Assembly: GCF_009727055.1 (NCBI RefSeq)
Contig: NC_052358.1
Location: 48,087,802 to 48,151,801 of the forward strand
Direction: 5' to 3'
DNA: 64,000 bases
DNA from: Benincasa hispida
Lineage: Eukaryota > Streptophyta > Magnoliopsida > Cucurbitales > Cucurbitaceae
Shown here: positions 49,537 to 60,848 of the stretch, in pieces
Layout of the letters: each line of letters starts with the position of its first letter
Position numbering within the stretch: position 1 is the stretch's first letter
Notes under the pieces: model-generated
The model's input: only the letters and a program-made list of their open reading frames with translations
Databases searched by the model: none
Told to the model about the DNA's origin: nothing
Position numbers and translations under genes: made by a program

Positions 49537-50380
49537 CACACATAGTGAGCTTTTGATTTTAATATTAATTTATGTTTATGTCTAACGGTTAGTTTTAGAT
49601 ACATGGTAGGCATTTACTTTTTGTCGGGTTTTAAAAGATATATATTATTATATTATCTTTTGTTTGTGTCTAATGACTAGTTGAATTTAAATCTCAACTG
49701 TTCATTTTAACAACATCCAATACCCAAATTGAATTTTGGTTTTTACCTACCTCATCTCTTTTTAAACTCTTTATCTTCTCAAAAATTAAAAACAATAATT
49801 TTTATAATTTTCAATCCTCTAAAAAATACAAGGCTTCCATTATTACTCTCTCCAATTTTCAATTTTATTCTTTTCTTCTTCTTCTTGAGAGAGATTTATG
49901 TATTATGATGATTGATTTGTTATGAGTTTAACATTTGTAAATCCACACTTGTAGAGAGTTTGTTAAGTGTGTTGTTTATTTTTTCAAACTATTGTAACGG
50001 TTGCTCTTGATTCTGGAAAAAGAGTTGTTGTAATGGTTTGATCCTCAACCGTGGAAAGGATCAGATTTGTTCTTGCTCCCGAAAAAAGAACATTGTAGTG
50101 GTTCGACTCTAAACCGTGAAAAGAGTCAAATTCGTAATGAAATACCCAAGAGGAGCTTGGGAAGTGGATGTAGGCAAGTTGTGTCAAATCACTTTAAAAT
50201 TACCAATGTAAATTTATCTATCTCTATACTACTTTAGTTTTACAATTAATGGGTTATTATTGTTTATTACATTAAATTAATTACCATTTTTGTTCTTTAA
50301 ATTAATTGTTCATATTGATTTGTTTTGATTGGTAGTTTTAAATTTTCTATATTCATTACCAATCTTTTTATTATAATTAA
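49537..50380 (+). repeat. Older Copia-type LTR, right part
   Basis: Resumes after Copia-3 and includes 'gagcttgggaagtgg', 'tggatgtaggcaagttg' and a zone of tandem stem-loops (50004-50161). The 'gtggatgtaggc' block is typical of the R/U5 end of several plant Copia LTRs. Its end is not certain. No coding region seen. Confidence 0.4.
50004..50161 (+). other. Five consecutive stem-loops with differing, self-complementary stems
   Basis: Stems are CTCTT/AAGAG (50004-50008 with 50020-50024), GATCC/GGATC (50040-50044 with 50058-50062), GTTCTT/AAGAAC (50069-50074 with 50086-50091), GACTCT/AGAGTC (50105-50110 with 50122-50127) and CCCAAG/CTTGGG (50145-50150 with 50156-50161). Loops of the first four end in similar 'ccgtgaaa' or 'ctggaaa' sequence, so these are degenerate tandem units in which pairing is kept while the sequence changes. 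Confidence 0.75.
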
Positions 50381-50941
50381 ATATGATGCTTTAAAGTGTG
50401 ATTCTTAGATTTTAGGTTTATTTTCTATTTGGTCCATAATTTTAAAAATGTTACACTTTTAATAAAGGAATATTTAATAGAAAATCACAATTAAAAATGT
50501 AAATTTAAAACTAGAATCTAAATGAAAACACGCCGCTATTAAAATTAATTGAGAATTATTCCTTCGTAATTATTTTAAATTAATTAGTAAATATTGATGT
50601 CAAAAACTGAAAATAAGTATCGATGATCAAGTATATGTTTTGAAACTTAGAATTTAAATGAAAACTCATCACAATTAGAATTAATTTTAAATTTTCATTT
50701 TGTAACTATTTTACCATAATTAATAGACATTTAAATTTAAAAGTAAAAAGTGATTATTTTGTAAAATAATCAAAATTAAAAGTATAAATAATGAGACTAG
50801 AAAACCAAACGATATTTTTCCCTAAAATTTTTAACACACTTTAAAATTTGGATTAAAGTTTTATTAGTGAGAAGAAAATAACTCTCCCAATCACTTTTGC
50901 CAAATAATAGAAATTAAAAAATAAAGAAATAAAATAGAAAT
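50381..50941. other. AT-rich intergenic sequence
   Basis: No gene or clear element. T-runs on the minus strand just below the tRNA (four T at 50931-50934, six near 50916-50921) can serve as the Pol III terminator for the tRNA at 50942-51015. Confidence 0.5.
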
Positions 50942-51015
50942 TGCTCTCGTTGAGAGTCAAACTCAAGACCTCCCGTTTACTAAACGGGTGCTCTAACCAA
51001 CTGAGCTACGAGAGC
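50942..51015 (-). tRNA. tRNA-Thr (anticodon AGT), copy 2, variant T loop
   Basis: Same length, orientation and anticodon as copy 1. The acceptor stem is GCTCTCG/CGAGAGC, a T-A pair replaced by C-G relative to copy 1, still fully paired. The anticodon stem CCCGT/ACGGG is perfectly paired around TTAGTAA. The T loop reads TTTGACT instead of TTCGACT, so the nearly universal C56 that pairs with G19 and belongs to the B box is replaced by T. A close T-run terminator is present. It could be a working gene with weakened folding and transcription, or an early pseudogene. Confidence 0.9.
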
Positions 51016-53080
51016 AACTGGTTTGTTGAATAAAATATTGCATTAATAATACGTATTGTTTTTTGTTTTTGAATCGTGTTAAATTTAATTTTATGATTTT
51101 AGTTATTTCAAGTAACCATGTAGACTTTTGTAGATAAAAATTTATCTAATTTCTAAAAATAAATGTAATCACTTTATTTGCTTTTTTTTTTCCCCCTTAG
51201 AATGACTTTATTATTATTATTATTTTTTTTTTTTATGTTGGTATTAACTTGGGTGAAAATGAATTTTTGATCTCTTAAACTTGGGTTAACAATTTAGTCA
51301 ACAACATTTTATTTATAATAATTTAGTCAATATACTTTAATATGTGATAAATTATTTTTTTGATCTTTTAAACTTTTAATAATTTAGTCACTAATTTAAA
51401 AAAAAAATCAATTTTAATGTCAACTTTTATTATGGTTGTTTTTTAAAATGGTTTTTTACGCTTTTCATATCATCTCTTTTCAGGATATCTGGTGCCAAAT
51501 CGTCAATTACTTCCTTATTTCTTTGATAATTGAGTTGATTATGTTGGTAGTATTGAGCGATTTAAAGTTTGTAGTTTATTAACCTATTAAGTTTCTAATT
51601 AATTTATTTATCTACTTATGTAAATAATATTTATGACAATAACTAAATTGTTGCAGATTTTAAAGTATTGATACTAAATTGTTACATATCAAAATTTAAA
51701 AACTAGCTTGTTACAAAGTGAAAAGTATACACTACATCGTTACAAATCAATTTTTAGATACTAAATTGTTACTTTCAAGAAAAGAACTAAAAGTGATTTT
51801 TAACCATTAACTTTCTATTGCTAGGTTTATCCATTTTTAATTAATCTATATAAAGTTTTTTTTTTCCTTTTTCTTTTTGAGCCAAATGTATACAAAGTTA
51901 ATAATTCGTATTATGATTTTTTTTCTTACTTAAACTCATATTTAGAAAACAAGCCTACATAGTAACTAAGGTCATTTTATTTTCTTTTTGGTTACTTTCT
52001 TACATATTATGCTCAACAAATTCGTTTTAAGCTCTATATATAATGATGGGACAATTTGGAACAAATTGTAATTTAATGAACTTTCTGGACTTATCTGAAA
52101 TGATTAGCTCAAATATCATATGACCCCATTTGTGCCTTATTTCACAGTTTTTTTCCAAATTTAATTTGAGAGAGAGATGTTTATTTTAAAATTGGCCCCT
52201 AATTTTTGTAATATATGTAATTTTATCATTAATTTAAAAATAATGATGTGATAATTTTCTATTGACGGAGATTTCTCATTCAACACACTTAGAGTATGTT
52301 AAAATCAACTCAATATTATCTAAATAAAAGTAGAAAAAAAATATAAAAAATATTACCACATTCGTCATAAATAAGTAAAGAAAATAAAGAGAAAAAGAAA
52401 AATTGAAAAACACTCGTTTTAATGCAATTTGTTACTATCTATTCGATTCTAGCATTTTTTTAATAATGTTTATTAATCCCTACCTTCAAAAGAAATCTTA
52501 AATACTTGAAAATTATTCATTAGCAATTTTAAAATGAAACCCCAATTTATAGTATGAATTTAATTGATTATTAAAATCTAGAGTTCTAATTGATACAATT
52601 TACATAATTTAGAAGTATAGATTATATATATACACATATACGTCATTTTACCACTTTGAAGAAAAATAAATTTTATTTATGGACGATCCATATTTTACTA
52701 ACGCACAGGTTTAATGAGTTTGATTTGTACATATGTATGTGTCGAAGTTGTATAAAGCTAACTTGTCAACATGTCAAACATATTAATGAAACAATAAATT
52801 GAATTTAAAAAACATTGGTACGAGGACCAAATTAAAAATTACTTAAAAGATCAAGGACTATTATATATAGTTAGCATTTTGAAAATTTGCATAATGATAA
52901 AAATTACCAAGTCCTTAATCATTATCCTCAAAAACCAATTAGTCAATGATCAAAAGTATATAATACAAAGAAAGTAGTTTAATTTTATTATACTTTGCAA
53001 ACTAAATAAATAATTATAGTTTTCAAACTTTTTATCTCTCTAATAGGAGGGCAAAAATGGTAATCATCATGCACATGTAT
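51016..53080. other. AT-rich intergenic sequence without recognised genes
   Basis: Contains long A/T homopolymer runs (51181-51240, 51400-51410) and low-complexity DNA on both strands. I see no coding region, RNA gene or complete element. Confidence 0.5.
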
Positions 53081-53330
53081 TTAATATTAACCAATATTAT
53101 AATATTGTTTTGTAAGTTAGCTTTTGAGAAAGGCCTCATGAATCATGATCAATGTATTTTATGGATAAAATTTGTTTTAAAATATAAAATTCTCAAAAAA
53201 AAAAAAAATTAAATTTAATATTAACCAATATTATAATATTGTTTTAGGATAATACATGAGAAAGGCCTCATGAATCATGATCAATGTATTTTATGGATAA
53301 AATTTGTTTAAAATATAAAATTCTAAAAAA
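53081..53330 (+). repeat. Tandem duplication, 134-bp period
   Basis: Copy 1 at 53081-53214 and copy 2 at 53215 to about 53330 share 'ttaatattaaccaatatt', 'gagaaaggcctcatgaatc' and 'tggataaaatttgttt'. They differ mainly in a short block after 'attgtttt' (gtaagttagctttt versus aggataatacat). Confidence 0.9.
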
Positions 53331-53418
53331 AAAATCAATTTATAAATTGGATAAAGTGAGAGAATTGGATTAGTGGAAGGCTTATTAGCTAGTAGTTATC
53401 TTCATGTATTATCCTAAA
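53243..53418. repeat. 17-bp inverted repeat around the second duplication copy
   Basis: 'tttaggataatacatga' (53243-53259) is exactly complementary to 'tcatgtattatcctaaa' (53402-53418). The left arm is the block that distinguishes copy 2 from copy 1 of the 134-bp duplication. Confidence 0.85.
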
Positions 53419-53715
53419 GTTTAAAGTATGATGTGATAGGGAAAAATCCAATTTTGTACTCCATGGCATTATAATAGTTGGTTTTAAATTTTCATTTCTT
53501 AATTAAAAAGTTCATTTTGTGTTTTTTTTTTTCTTTTCAATTCAGTAAATGTGATATTGGATAATCATATTATCTTAGAGTAATAAGTTATAATTATGTT
53601 GAAATTGATTTTCTTTTTCATTTTCCATTTTAAAATTATACTAAAGAGATAGTAGACTTATTTTTAGTTTTGTATTTATCTGTCATCATAAATTTAAAAA
53701 TGAATTATTATGTTT

Positions 53716-54078
53716 TCAATTTATACCCCTAAACTTTTGGGATTATGTCAATTTAAACCTTTAAATTAATAATTATATTAATTTAAACCTTAAACTTTAG
53801 GGATCATATCAATTTAAACTCTGAATTTTGAAATTTGTATCCCTAAATTAATAATTATATCAATTTAAATCTTGAACTTTCATAAATATATCAATTTAAA
53901 CCCTAAACGTTCATAAGTATATTTAAATAAAACACAATGGAGAATTTAAGTTGATACAATTATGAAAGTTAGGGCTTATTAATTTGAGGTTTAAATTAAT
54001 ATAATTCTCAAAGTTCATACAATTATTAATCTATAGTTTAAATTGATACAACGGCCAATGTTTAGGGGTATAAATTGA
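53716..54078. repeat. Foldback repeat (363 bp) with internal repeats
   Basis: The 19-bp ends are exactly complementary: 'tcaatttatacccctaaac' at 53716-53734 and its inverse at 54060-54078. Between them lie repeated 'tatcaatttaaacc', 'aaactttag', 'ttaataattatat' units, in one orientation on the left and the other on the right. A non-coding foldback or MITE-like repeat; no target duplication could be fixed. Confidence 0.7.
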
Positions 54079-54191
54079 TATTTACCATAATTTTTTTATT
54101 AGGATAGTTTTAGGGTTATTTTTTAATGTAAGAAAATGAATCAACTTATTTACAAATATTGAAAATTTTCATTGATAGACAGTAATAGACA

Positions 54192-54236
54192 TTGATAGAT
54201 GTCTATTCGTGTCCGACACGAATATACATCTATCAA
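54192..54236. repeat. 45-bp near-perfect palindrome
   Basis: Two 22-base arms around a single central C, with one mismatch. The arm starts 'ttgatagatgt' and ends 'attcgtgtc'. It is embedded in 'attgatagacag' repeats; a related patch occurs at 57585-57700. Confidence 0.9.
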
Positions 54237-54660
54237 CTCAACAGCTATCATTGATAGACAATGACTTTTTGTTATATTATTTTCAACAGTTTTATTATTT
54301 AAATTAATTATTCTTAATTTACTATGTTATTTTTATATATATTTTTTCTTTTCCGTAAAAAAAATGTTCACTCTGATTTGATAACGACTTTCTGGTGCAT
54401 AACTTTTTTAAGTAAATGATCATTTGTCTGATCAATATAATTTTGGGATATATATTTTTCTAAAAAATGATTATTCGGCTAATCAACTTCTTTCAATAAT
54501 TGTTTTTTTTAAATATCTATTTTAATCATCATACTTATAAAAATGACGATTTAGACCTTTGTTCATTAAATCCTAATACAAGTTTCTAAAGAGCCAAAAT
54601 AGGACTCAAAAAAAAAATTGTAAATATGAGGATTTCTAAATAGGATGGTTATAAATTTTA

Positions 54661-54956
54661 GGTCCCGTTTGATAATCATTTGGTTTTTTTGTTTTTATTT
54701 TTAAAAATTAAGCCTATATCATCTACATTTATTACAATGATTTGTTTTTTTTCTTAAATAAAATTATTGAACTTTTTTCCAAAGTCCAAATTCTAAAAAC
54801 AATATTTTGAAAGCTATTTTTTTTAAGTTTTCAAATTGTGACTTGGTTTTTTAATCCAATAATAGATAACAAAGGGAAAAAAATTTAAAAGTAAAAGTAG
54901 ATAAACTTAATTTTTTAAAAAAAAAACAAAAAATTAAAATTGTTATCAAAGAGGCA
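54661..54956. mobile_element. PIF/Harbinger-type MITE (296 bp) with TTA target duplication
   Basis: The left end GGTCCCGTTTGATAATC and the right end, read inversely, TGCCTCTTTGATAACAA are similar, and TTA flanks both sides (54658-54660 and 54957-54959). The inside carries 'ttgtttttatttttaaaaatt', 'aataatagataacaaag' and 'caaaaaattaaaattg' blocks that recur in the copies at 60.4-61.2 kb. TTA or TAA duplications are typical of this superfamily. Non-coding. Confidence 0.75.
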
Positions 54957-54959
54957 TTA

Positions 54960-56457
54960 GAAACACAAGAGACTAGATTGAAAGATAAAATAAAATACAA
55001 AGTCTACAAATGTATTTTTTATCTTTTTTTAAGGGGAAAATGTAATTTTAAAAAGAGATTCTTCATAAGCTCCACGTCAGCTGTGAAAAGGAAAAGGAAT
55101 CTCCACGTCAGACTTGGCTGACATTCGATTGCAAAAGCCATATACCGATTGAAGTTTCCATCAAACTGAATGACAACTTTTTAAGAATGATTTGACAGCT
55201 TCGATAGCTAAGCTTTCGTTTTTAATCATTTTATTATTTATTTTTATTTTGGTAATTAAGTTTATATATTCATATTTCTTATCATAATTTGTATATTCCT
55301 TAAGTATCGTAGTAGAATGATTAGTCAAATTTCAAAAAGTAAAAAAAAAAAAAAATTAAAAGTTACTTTTTTTTTAATTCTCAAAATTTGATTTTGTTTT
55401 TAAACTATTGATGAAAAGTAGATAATGAATGAAGAAATTTGAAGCTATAAATAGTGTTAGAATCTTCATTTTAAAAAACAACGGGGCATAATTTCTAAGT
55501 TTTAGGCTTATTGTCAAATTTAAAATGGCAGTGTCAACCAAAATATAAGGTGTATTTAGTTGGTAATTTGGATCATGTTTTACGTTTATAAATCTATTAA
55601 GTTGAGTAAATATGTATTTGATAGACATCGAAATTCTATTTCTGAAATTTTTTTTTTTTAATTTTGTGATTCAAGTGATATAAATTCAAAAAACAACATT
55701 TTTACGTTTTTATTATATCAAAATTTGAATTTAAAATGCATAACTATTTTGAATAAAAATAAAAATATTTAGAAATCCGAGGTGTCATGTTACAATTCAG
55801 TTCACTTTTTAAAAAATAAAGTTGTATTATAAATGTATTATAAATTATGTAATATTAAAAGAGAATTATTATACTAACTTTTTTTTATACATAAAACATG
55901 TTCATAAATTAATTAATAATAGTTTATTATCAAATAATGTTTAATGAGTAACTGCGACTAATTTTATAATTTATAAATACAATGTCAAATTAATTTTAAA
56001 TATTGGTTTAAACTATAATCTATTTTTTTTAATTTGTTACCAAATATATATCTGTAAACATGAAATACAACTCTATTTTCATTTAATCATTTGTTTTAAA
56101 AATTATGTTTTCAGATTTTCGATCAAGTAGACCTCAAATGTCTCGATTTTATGGAAATGTCAATAGAATTAGTGACAAGATAGGTATGTTGAGTCTTAAG
56201 AATTTCACATAAAAACCTATTAGATTGTAAGAAAATCGAATTTTGAGAGGAAAAAAGAGAAGACCTAGGTCAATCCCTTCTATAAATACATTATTATAGC
56301 TACATATGAAATAACTTGAATCTTATGCTCAACCTTTCCAACTTCCACACATTCTTTAACTCTCGGACTTAAACATAGTATGTGGACAAGCACTATACCG
56401 ATTTGCAAGTTTTCTATTTTGTAGGCCATATTCATTTTTTTACAAATTCATTAATAA
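54960..56457. other. AT-rich intergenic sequence
   Basis: No gene recognised. At 55069-55118 two copies of 'ctccacgtcag' lie about 35 bases apart, a bZIP-type ACGT core, in otherwise AT-rich DNA; no gene follows, so its meaning is open. Confidence 0.45.
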
Positions 56458-57026
56458 TGTCACGTGAAGATAAGTGTGTTTTCTCCGTCCTAATTTTGAC
56501 ATCAATATAAAAAATAATATTTTAATTTAAATAATGGAATTTAAAAATTATTATCTTTGAGCCGTGTGTTGAGTTCTTTTCCCTTTTTTTTTTTTAATTT
56601 TATTTTTATTTTCTCGAGGGAGAATCCTTAGATTCCTTTTCTTATTTGAATTGCCATACTAAAAAATGGGAGAGGTGAATTTGTAATTTAATGAATTCGA
56701 ATTACTATTGGACCAAAACTGTCCTACGTTTTTAAAAACTTTTGTCTGTACTATATTCAGTAATATAATGTTTAGAAAGATTTAGAATTTATCTTTAAAT
56801 TTGTCACGTATTAAAACCGTCACTATTATTAAACTTTTAATTCTACTCAATTAAAAGTTAAAAAAACCCTTTTTTAAAAAAATTGAACGTTAAATTATAC
56901 TCTCTCTCTCTTCAAGTATAATCCTAATTCACCACAATTTTAATTAAAAAATTGTTCTATAAATCTTTGTAAACTTACTAATTTCAAAATTTGGACAGAG
57001 AAAATGCATCTAATCTTCACGTGACA
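56458..57026. repeat. 14-bp inverted repeats carrying G-boxes, about 540 bp apart
   Basis: 'tgtcacgtgaagat' (56458-56471) and its exact inverse 'atcttcacgtgaca' (57013-57026), each with a CACGTG core. The inner sequence is not itself palindromic, so it may be the ends of an old MITE or chance. Confidence 0.5.
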
Positions 57027-57319
57027 CTATTATTGTTTGAAAGAGGAAAGAGTGTGGCCTATAAAATAGAAAAACTACCGACCAACATAGTGTTTGCCAC
57101 ACATATTCTAATGCTTAACTCAAAGAGTGAAAGAGCGTGAAAACTAGATAGTTTGAGAATAATGTTCAAGTTACCTTATATGAAACTATAATGTTGTATT
57201 TATTTACAGAGAGGATCCACCTAAGTCTTGTCCTATTATCTCTCGAAATCCAGTTATCTGATAACGTAATTAGATTTTATGTAGGTTTCTTAAATTTGGT
57301 AGTGTGTTGGGTACGTTCT

Positions 57320-57440
57320 ACAAAGATTGGATGCCTCAGCCTTCGTGGCCGAGGCTAAGGGAGAAGTTGGTCTAGAGGTTCAACTCCCCTCTCTTGGCCA
57401 ACATGTCTTATGTCTTTGCTTCAATTCAATATCCTTTTTG
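57320..57440 (+). repeat. Possible tRNA-derived SINE fragment
   Basis: TGGCCGAGGCTAAGG (from 57346) resembles the A-box region of Leu/Ser-type tRNAs, and GGTTCAACTCC (57377-57387) matches a Pol III B box apart from G-to-A at one position. The A-to-B spacing of about 30 bases fits a SINE head. The sequence does not fold as a full tRNA, and no poly-A or T-rich tail or target duplication was confirmed. Confidence 0.35.
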
Positions 57441-60406
57441 TTTGTTTTTTAGACTTATTCTCATGGTCCAAAATTACACTTAACAACTTGAAAGGAAAGT
57501 AAAAGCACAAATTTTTCGGAAAAATTAACCCACCAAATTCTTACCATTTCCATCCTTTTATTTTAACATTTTTTTTTACAATATGTGTCAATAATAGATG
57601 TCTATCACGATTTTTCACTGATAGACAGTAACATTTCGTTATACTTGAAGACATGTTCAGTAATTTTATCATTTAGAACAATTATCCTTAATAAAATGCT
57701 TGAGTTAATGATATCCAATATTTGGTTAAATTACAAGTTTAAACTCTTAAATAAAAAGTTTATTTTTAACAATTTTTTTTTTATAATATGTAGGATGGAA
57801 GAATCAAACTTCTAATTAGAAGTCAATAATACAAGTATTATGTCAATTGAACTATGTTATTTTTGTCATTTTATTTTTATAATTTGATGAGATTTAAAAA
57901 TTTTCATAAAAAAAAAAAAAAAACATTAATTGGATTGACCAAAGTACAAATAGAAAGATTGGTCGTTGGTTTTAAGGTGGGGCCATCATGTGAGATAGTA
58001 CTGACACGTCATCAATCAGAGTGCGTGGTCCTCTTTATCCTAATTCCCTCACCACCAAATTTTTTGAGTGCCAAAATTTCCCACCATCATTGGGCACAAC
58101 AATTTGAGTACATACGACTTTATCCATTAAAATATGTTCTAACATCAATATAATTAACAAATAATTTTTGTCAAACTAAGCATAGCTCAATTATAACGTA
58201 CGAACGTATTTAATTATAAGATTTAGGACTTCAATTTTTCTTCTCTTAATAATACTAAAAAAATATATTTACTTTTTCAAGCCTCACTTATAAAAAACAA
58301 AAACAAATTTTTGAAAATCTATCCACAACTTTTGAAAATATCGAATAGATCGGTGAGAATTATTAGTGACAATTTTGAATATTCAATATATTATACATAA
58401 AATTGAAAGTTTGAAGGCTAAATAGATATTATTTTAAAAAAAAAATTATAAAAACTTGTTTGACAAAAAAAATTGAACATTCAAGCATTTATTTGATCCT
58501 TGTGAAAATTGGACAAAATAAACATAATTTTTTAAGTTCATAACCTAAAACTTATAATTTAGCATGCATAATTTTAGTCGATGATGTCTTTTTATTGTGG
58601 GAATATTATGCATTAAAAAAAGTAGAAATATTATGATTTTCTTAATAATTTAGTTTCTATACTTTAATTAATGGAATGATTGAGCTAATGATATATAATA
58701 TATGGTTAATTTACAAGTTCAATCTCTTAACTTTAAAATTTATTTATATCTGGTCTACAAATTTTGATAAGTGTTTATAAAGATATTCTTGAACTTTCAA
58801 TCTTGTATCCAACCAGTAATGTGAACTTTCAAGATTTAGTATCGATCGTTACACTTTCAATTTTGTAAACAACGGGTCATTGAATTTTTCAATCTCGTGT
58901 CTAATAGATCTTTGTCCTAGCAAATATTTTTTTTAAAAAAATCATGGATCGTAAAATTAAAAGTTTAGAATCCAGATATAAATTTTAATTTTATACCGAA
59001 TTCATTATTTAAATTGTTAAAATTTTAATTATGTCAATGACATGTTAGACTCAAAATTAAAGTTGAGGAATTTATCCTCATTTTTAAGGTTTAGGAAATT
59101 AAAACAAGAAAGTGAATGTTCTTATATCTCTGAATCCTTTTAAAGTTTTAAGAACAAAATGGGCACAATTGAAACTTTATTGATTAACCTTGTAATTTAA
59201 CCTAAATGTTTTATTTTTATCGATGTATGTAAATTAGTGTAGATTTTCCTTCCAAGTACATTAACTTTGTACACCTTTATAATTTTTTTTTTCTAATAAA
59301 AAACTGATTGAAGATTTTAAATTCAAATTCTTCACAACATTTGGTTCAGTGATAAAGTCTTTGACGTTGAGATTGATAGTATAAGTTTATATAAGTTGAA
59401 TTGTACTCAGAGTGACAAGATTTTAAAGTTAATATATAATCATGACAAATTTTTAAAAATATATGCAATACATTATATATATAACTTTTATATCATTGTG
59501 GTAAAAACCTATTTAATTTTTTTATACTATACACATTTTCTAGTGAAGGTGTACTAAAAAAACATAAAACATGCTAAGATAAGGATTTAAACATTTAACT
59601 TTTTAGTCAATAATTGATGATATAGTATCTTAATCCGTTAACTTTTTAGTTAATCCGTTAACTTATGTCCATAACAATTTGTTTATTAAAAGTAAAGTTG
59701 TAGGGTATAAATGGCAATAAAGTTGTTTTATGTTTAAGAATATGATATAAATACAATGTATACATGTACTCGTAAAGTCCCAAATCAAATATGATCCCAA
59801 TAATAGTTTTGGGGGGAAGAAAAAAGTGAGTTTTTTTTTTTTTTTTTTTTTTTTTGTTTTTGTGCATATTTGAAAGTTTCTTGGTCCAAGTTTTATCTTA
59901 AATCAAGAAATATTCATTTAATTATCTAAAAAAGGCATTCATTTAATTGATTTCAAAGGACAGATTTTCCAACCATTTCCTATATAGTGATTCTGGTAAT
60001 TAAGTATATATATATATATTTTGTCATACTAAATTGTTGTTGTTGTTGTTTTTTTTTTTTTTTTTAAATAAAGAGATCCCATCAAGGCAAAAAAAATCAT
60101 ATCCCGTATTCTTTATTTTTATTAGTAAGAAAGAAAAACTTTCTTTTTAAATTAAAAACACTCTCTTTAATTACGATCCACCAAAAATAAAATAAAATAA
60201 ATCTGATTTCACTAATTATTGACAAAATTATTTGATCCGCACAAACATATATATCCTAAATTCTTAAAGAACGAAAAAAACCCTAAAAGTCTATTTCAAG
60301 AAAAAAAAAGTGTATATATATATATATATATTTATATATATGTTTTTTTTTAATATTTAGTTTAGCACTTTCTTTTCAATTTGACAACAATTTTGATCTC
60401 AAATTG
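57441..60406. other. AT-rich intergenic sequence with simple repeats
   Basis: No gene recognised. At 57585-57700 there is a relative of the 'tgatagac' repeat. At 58700-58950 there are decayed 'gaactttcaatcttgt' direct repeats. At 59831-59857 there are 27 consecutive T, and at 60311-60340 an AT microsatellite. Confidence 0.5.
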
Positions 60407-60686
60407 TTTCCACTGATAACCATTTTTTTTTTAAAAAAAATTAAAACTAGATACTTCCAAATTTCTTTTTTGTTATCTAACTTTTAGTAATGGTTTAAAA
60501 AACCAAGTCCAATTTTGAAAACTAAAAGAAAAAAAAGTTTTTAATAACTTATTTTTATTTTTGAAATTTAGCTAAAAATTCAACCATTATACTTAGCAAG
60601 ATAATCGTGGTAAGAAATAAGAAGGAAATAAGTTTAATTTTCAAAAAAAAAAAAAACAAAAAACAAAATAGTTACGAAATGGGACC
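60407..60686. mobile_element. PIF/Harbinger-type MITE copy (decayed)
   Basis: Has the family's blocks in order: 'tgataaccattttt', 'tggtttaaaaaaccaagtcc', 'tttgaaatttagctaaaaa', 'caaaaaacaaaatagttac' and the end 'gggacc'. Left end degraded. Non-coding. Confidence 0.6.
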
Positions 60687-60848
60687 TTGTGTTTTCACAT
60701 TTCATAAAAGAATCACATCAATTTGTAGCCAAATATTAAACATAAAATTAATATTTTGAAAACTTTTTTTTTAAATTGAAAATAGATAACAAAATATATG
60801 AAGTGGAAGTACTGTTTATAAGTTTAATTTTTAACCAAAAAAAAATTA

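Noticed and set aside
32847..51015. tRNA genes as plastid or mitochondrial DNA insertions
   Set aside because: The anticodon is AGT; plant organelle tRNA-Thr genes use GGT or TGT, and the flanks show no organelle sequence.
59658..59867. Lys-rich minus-strand open frame
   Set aside because: The Lys run is the translation of a 27-T homopolymer; nothing else supports a gene.
53880..60290. Telomere-like 'aaaccctaaa' units (about 53.9 and 60.28 kb)
   Set aside because: Single isolated units only, one inside a foldback repeat; no tandem array.
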